From assembly GCA_947454295.1 (NCBI GenBank), contig CANGMO010000097.1, positions 1 through 7,655 on the forward strand: DNA of 7,655 nucleotides, given 5' to 3'. The position numbers and the translations under genes are program-made. Source of the DNA: Verrucomicrobiota bacterium. GTDB lineage: Bacteria; Verrucomicrobiota; Verrucomicrobiia; Limisphaerales; UBA9464. Positions 6,511 through 7,655 of this stretch are shown one piece after another (within the stretch, counting starts at the first letter, position 1; the number at the start of each line of letters is the position of its first letter). Below the pieces are notes generated by a model. It was not told the origin of the DNA. It searched no databases and saw nothing but the letters and a program-made list of their open reading frames with translations.

Positions 6511-7416
6511 ATGGTTCCCACGCAACCCCAACCGAAATCCCCATCCGGGCGTCAGGCGCTCTGGATTGTGGGGGGCGCGTTGCTGGTGTTTTGGGCGTGG
6601 TCGGCGATCAGTGCCCGCCTGCCTCAGGCCGAGGTCGCTGAATCGAACTTTCAGGCGAATCTCATTCGCCTGGAACGCTGGAAACTCGATCCCTCTCCAC
6701 GCGATGTGATGGTTGGGTCGTCAATTGGTGCCCGGCTTCTGCCCCGCTACTTCCACGGCACGGCGCTTGAAGGAATGCACAACCTCTGCCTCGACGGCTC
6801 GGGTCCGGCGCTTGGATTGAAACTGGTTCTCGAAAGCACCAACCGGCCACGGCGGGTGTGGATTGAGGTGCATCGCCTGGGGAAACCCTGGCACCCCAAC
6901 GATGATGCCGTGCTGGCGGCCGCGCACGGACCTGGGATGCGACTGGCGGGAGTGGCGGCTGGTTTCCGCGCTGCGTCCCGGCCTACCACGCGGTTGTTTG
7001 CCTGGATGAAGTCTCATCAGAACCCGGCGGGATCACCGGCCGAGCCTGGTAAACGGGTGTCGGAGGCTGCCGTGGAATTGCACCGGACCACCCCCTCGTG
7101 GGAGCGGGACCTGGCGCGCGACATCCAGGCGCTCCGTGAGCATGGGATCGCCGCGGTGTTGGTTCGCTTCCCGGTGGGGCGAGAGAATCCCCCCGACGCC
7201 GAGGCGGAGAGCGGCGCCGATCGTCTGGCCACACGACTGGGGGTGCCGCTGGTGGATCTTTACCGTGTGGCCGCGCGGCGGAAACTGGATGTGACCTACA
7301 CCGACAATCTCCACCTGACCCCGCGGTCCGCGGCAGCGGTCAGTGGGCTGCTGGCCGACGCGGAGCCGGTCGAGTCCCAAGGCCAAAGTCCCAAGTCCCA
7401 AGTTAAGGGCGAGTGA
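6511..7416 (+). CDS. Membrane-anchored SGNH-like hydrolase/acyltransferase, partner of the MBOAT protein
   Basis: The 301-residue protein has one N-terminal membrane segment at about 15-31, preceded by a short polar tail, which predicts a periplasmic domain anchored in the inner membrane. DVMVGSSIGARLLP at 65-78 matches the nucleophile block of SGNH enzymes in the GSS form also seen in DltD. YTDNLHLTP at 263-271 supplies the terminal Asp265-x-x-His268 dyad. The middle is weakly conserved, and I cannot place the Asn block. Placed 14 bases after the MBOAT gene, it fits the AlgI/AlgJ, PatA/PatB and DltB/DltD arrangement, in which the SGNH partner completes O-acyl transfer to the glycan. It is clearly shorter than AlgJ or DltD. 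ATG at 6511 follows CCTCCCCC, and no ribosome binding site is visible. The last codons (tail ESQGQSPKSQVKGE) are encoded by a degenerate heptanucleotide repeat and are probably not functional. Activity on a polysaccharide is inferred. Confidence 0.75.
   Translation: MVPTQPQPKSPSGRQALWIVGGALLVFWAWSAISARLPQAEVAESNFQANLIRLERWKLDPSPRDVMVGSSIGARLLPRYFHGTALEGMHNLCLDGSGPALGLKLVLESTNRPRRVWIEVHRLGKPWHPNDDAVLAAAHGPGMRLAGVAAGFRAASRPTTRLFAWMKSHQNPAGSPAEPGKRVSEAAVELHRTTPSWERDLARDIQALREHGIAAVLVRFPVGRENPPDAEAESGADRLATRLGVPLVDLYRVAARRKLDVTYTDNLHLTPRSAAAVSGLLADAEPVESQGQSPKSQVKGE
7373..7407 (+). repeat. Degenerate heptanucleotide tandem repeat (AGTCCCA)
   Basis: Five 7-base units lie in perfect register: AGTCCCA (7373), AGGCCAA (7380), AGTCCCA (7387), AGTCCCA (7394) and AGTTAAG (7401). 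The array overlaps the 3' end of the SGNH-like gene and encodes its last dozen residues. Heptamer repeats of this sort are known as dispersed non-coding repeats in some bacterial genomes, so this is likely repeat DNA that has run into a coding end. Confidence 0.7.
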
Positions 7417-7505
7417 GGTGGGCCTGCGGGGACAGGCATGGATCAGCCGGGGTTCGGAGTGAATCCGTGCAAATCGGTGGGATCCGTGCCCAGCACTCGG
7501 GAAGG
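7417..7505. other. Intergenic strip between the SGNH-like gene and the tRNA
   Basis: This 89-base strip has no open frame I would defend. It holds a 5-bp hairpin, GCCTG (7422-7426) with CAGGC (7433-7437), which is too short and lacks a T-tract to be called a terminator. It also holds the decamer repeat listed separately. Transcripts from the SGNH-like gene and the tRNA gene converge here. Confidence 0.6.
7461..7490 (+). repeat. Three tandem degenerate decamers (consensus RAATCCGTGS)
   Basis: GAATCCGTGC (7461), AAATCGGTGG (7471) and GATCCGTGCC (7481) lie head to tail in exact 10-base register, with the core ATCCGTG in the first and third and ATCGGTG in the second. The third copy is shifted by one base within its unit. 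Similar ATCCGTG-type strings recur between genes in some environmental bacterial genomes, as far as I recall. Whether it is multicopy here cannot be seen from this window. Confidence 0.55.
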
Positions 7506-7581
<76 letters not shown>

Positions 7582-7655
7582 GACCGGCTGCGCGGGTGGA
7601 TGCACTTCTTCACGCCGGCGAACAACCGAGGCAAGCTCATTCGCCGCTTTGGCCG
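7582..7655. other. Unassigned right edge
   Basis: These 74 bases lie upstream of the tRNA on its own strand. A plus-strand frame opens at ATG 7600 and stays open for 18 codons to the edge (beginning MHFFTPANNRGK). A minus-strand frame opens at 7640 but stops inside the tRNA after 22 codons. Neither has a ribosome binding site or a recognisable motif, and no clear tRNA promoter can be picked out. Confidence 0.3.

Noticed and set aside
7422..7437. Hairpin GCCTG/CAGGC as a terminator for the SGNH-like gene
   Set aside because: Only five base pairs and no following T-tract on either strand.

Overview
This is a GC-rich bacterial window, complete in the middle and open at both ends. It probably comes from the Verrucomicrobia or a close PVC relative. 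That placement is an inference from three things: the high GC with few Shine-Dalgarno sites, the particular old-yellow-enzyme subtype, and the short degenerate repeats near the right edge. None of these is decisive, and no marker gene is present.

Layout from left to right. (1) 1-732, minus strand: the N-terminal 244 residues of a BadF/BadG/BcrA-type sugar kinase (N-acetylglucosamine-kinase-like), cut by the left edge. (2) 733-869: a divergent intergenic region holding two adjacent palindromes. (3) 870-2309, plus: a stand-alone NADH:flavin oxidoreductase of the old yellow enzyme family with an altered active-site motif. (4) 2255-3427 and 3417-4925, minus: a GT4 glycosyltransferase and a Wzy/WaaL-type polytopic polysaccharide polymerase or ligase. 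They overlap by 11 bases, with the polymerase gene upstream. (5) 4926-5050: a 125-base divergent intergenic region. (6) 5051-6496 and 6511-7416, plus: an AlgI/DltB-type MBOAT O-acyltransferase followed 14 bases later by a membrane-anchored SGNH-like protein. (7) 7417-7505: a non-coding strip with short tandem repeats. (8) 7506-7581, minus: a tRNA with a CAT anticodon and an encoded CCA, most likely tRNA-Ile2. (9) 7582-7655: an unassigned edge.

The centre reads as a small surface-polysaccharide module. The glycosyltransferase would add a sugar on the cytoplasmic face. The Wzy/WaaL-like protein would polymerise or transfer the glycan on the outer face of the inner membrane. The MBOAT/SGNH pair would move acyl groups (probably acetyl) across the membrane and onto the glycan. 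No flippase, chain-length regulator or outer-membrane exporter lies in the window, so the rest of the pathway must be elsewhere. The sugar kinase and the flavin oxidoreductase show no obvious link to this module.

I found no CRISPR array, transposase, phage gene, riboswitch or convincing sigma70 promoter or intrinsic terminator. I see no clearly novel system. The points most worth a second look are the Lys-for-His active-site change in the flavin enzyme, the compact SGNH partner of the MBOAT protein, and the short tandem repeats that run into the end of that SGNH gene.
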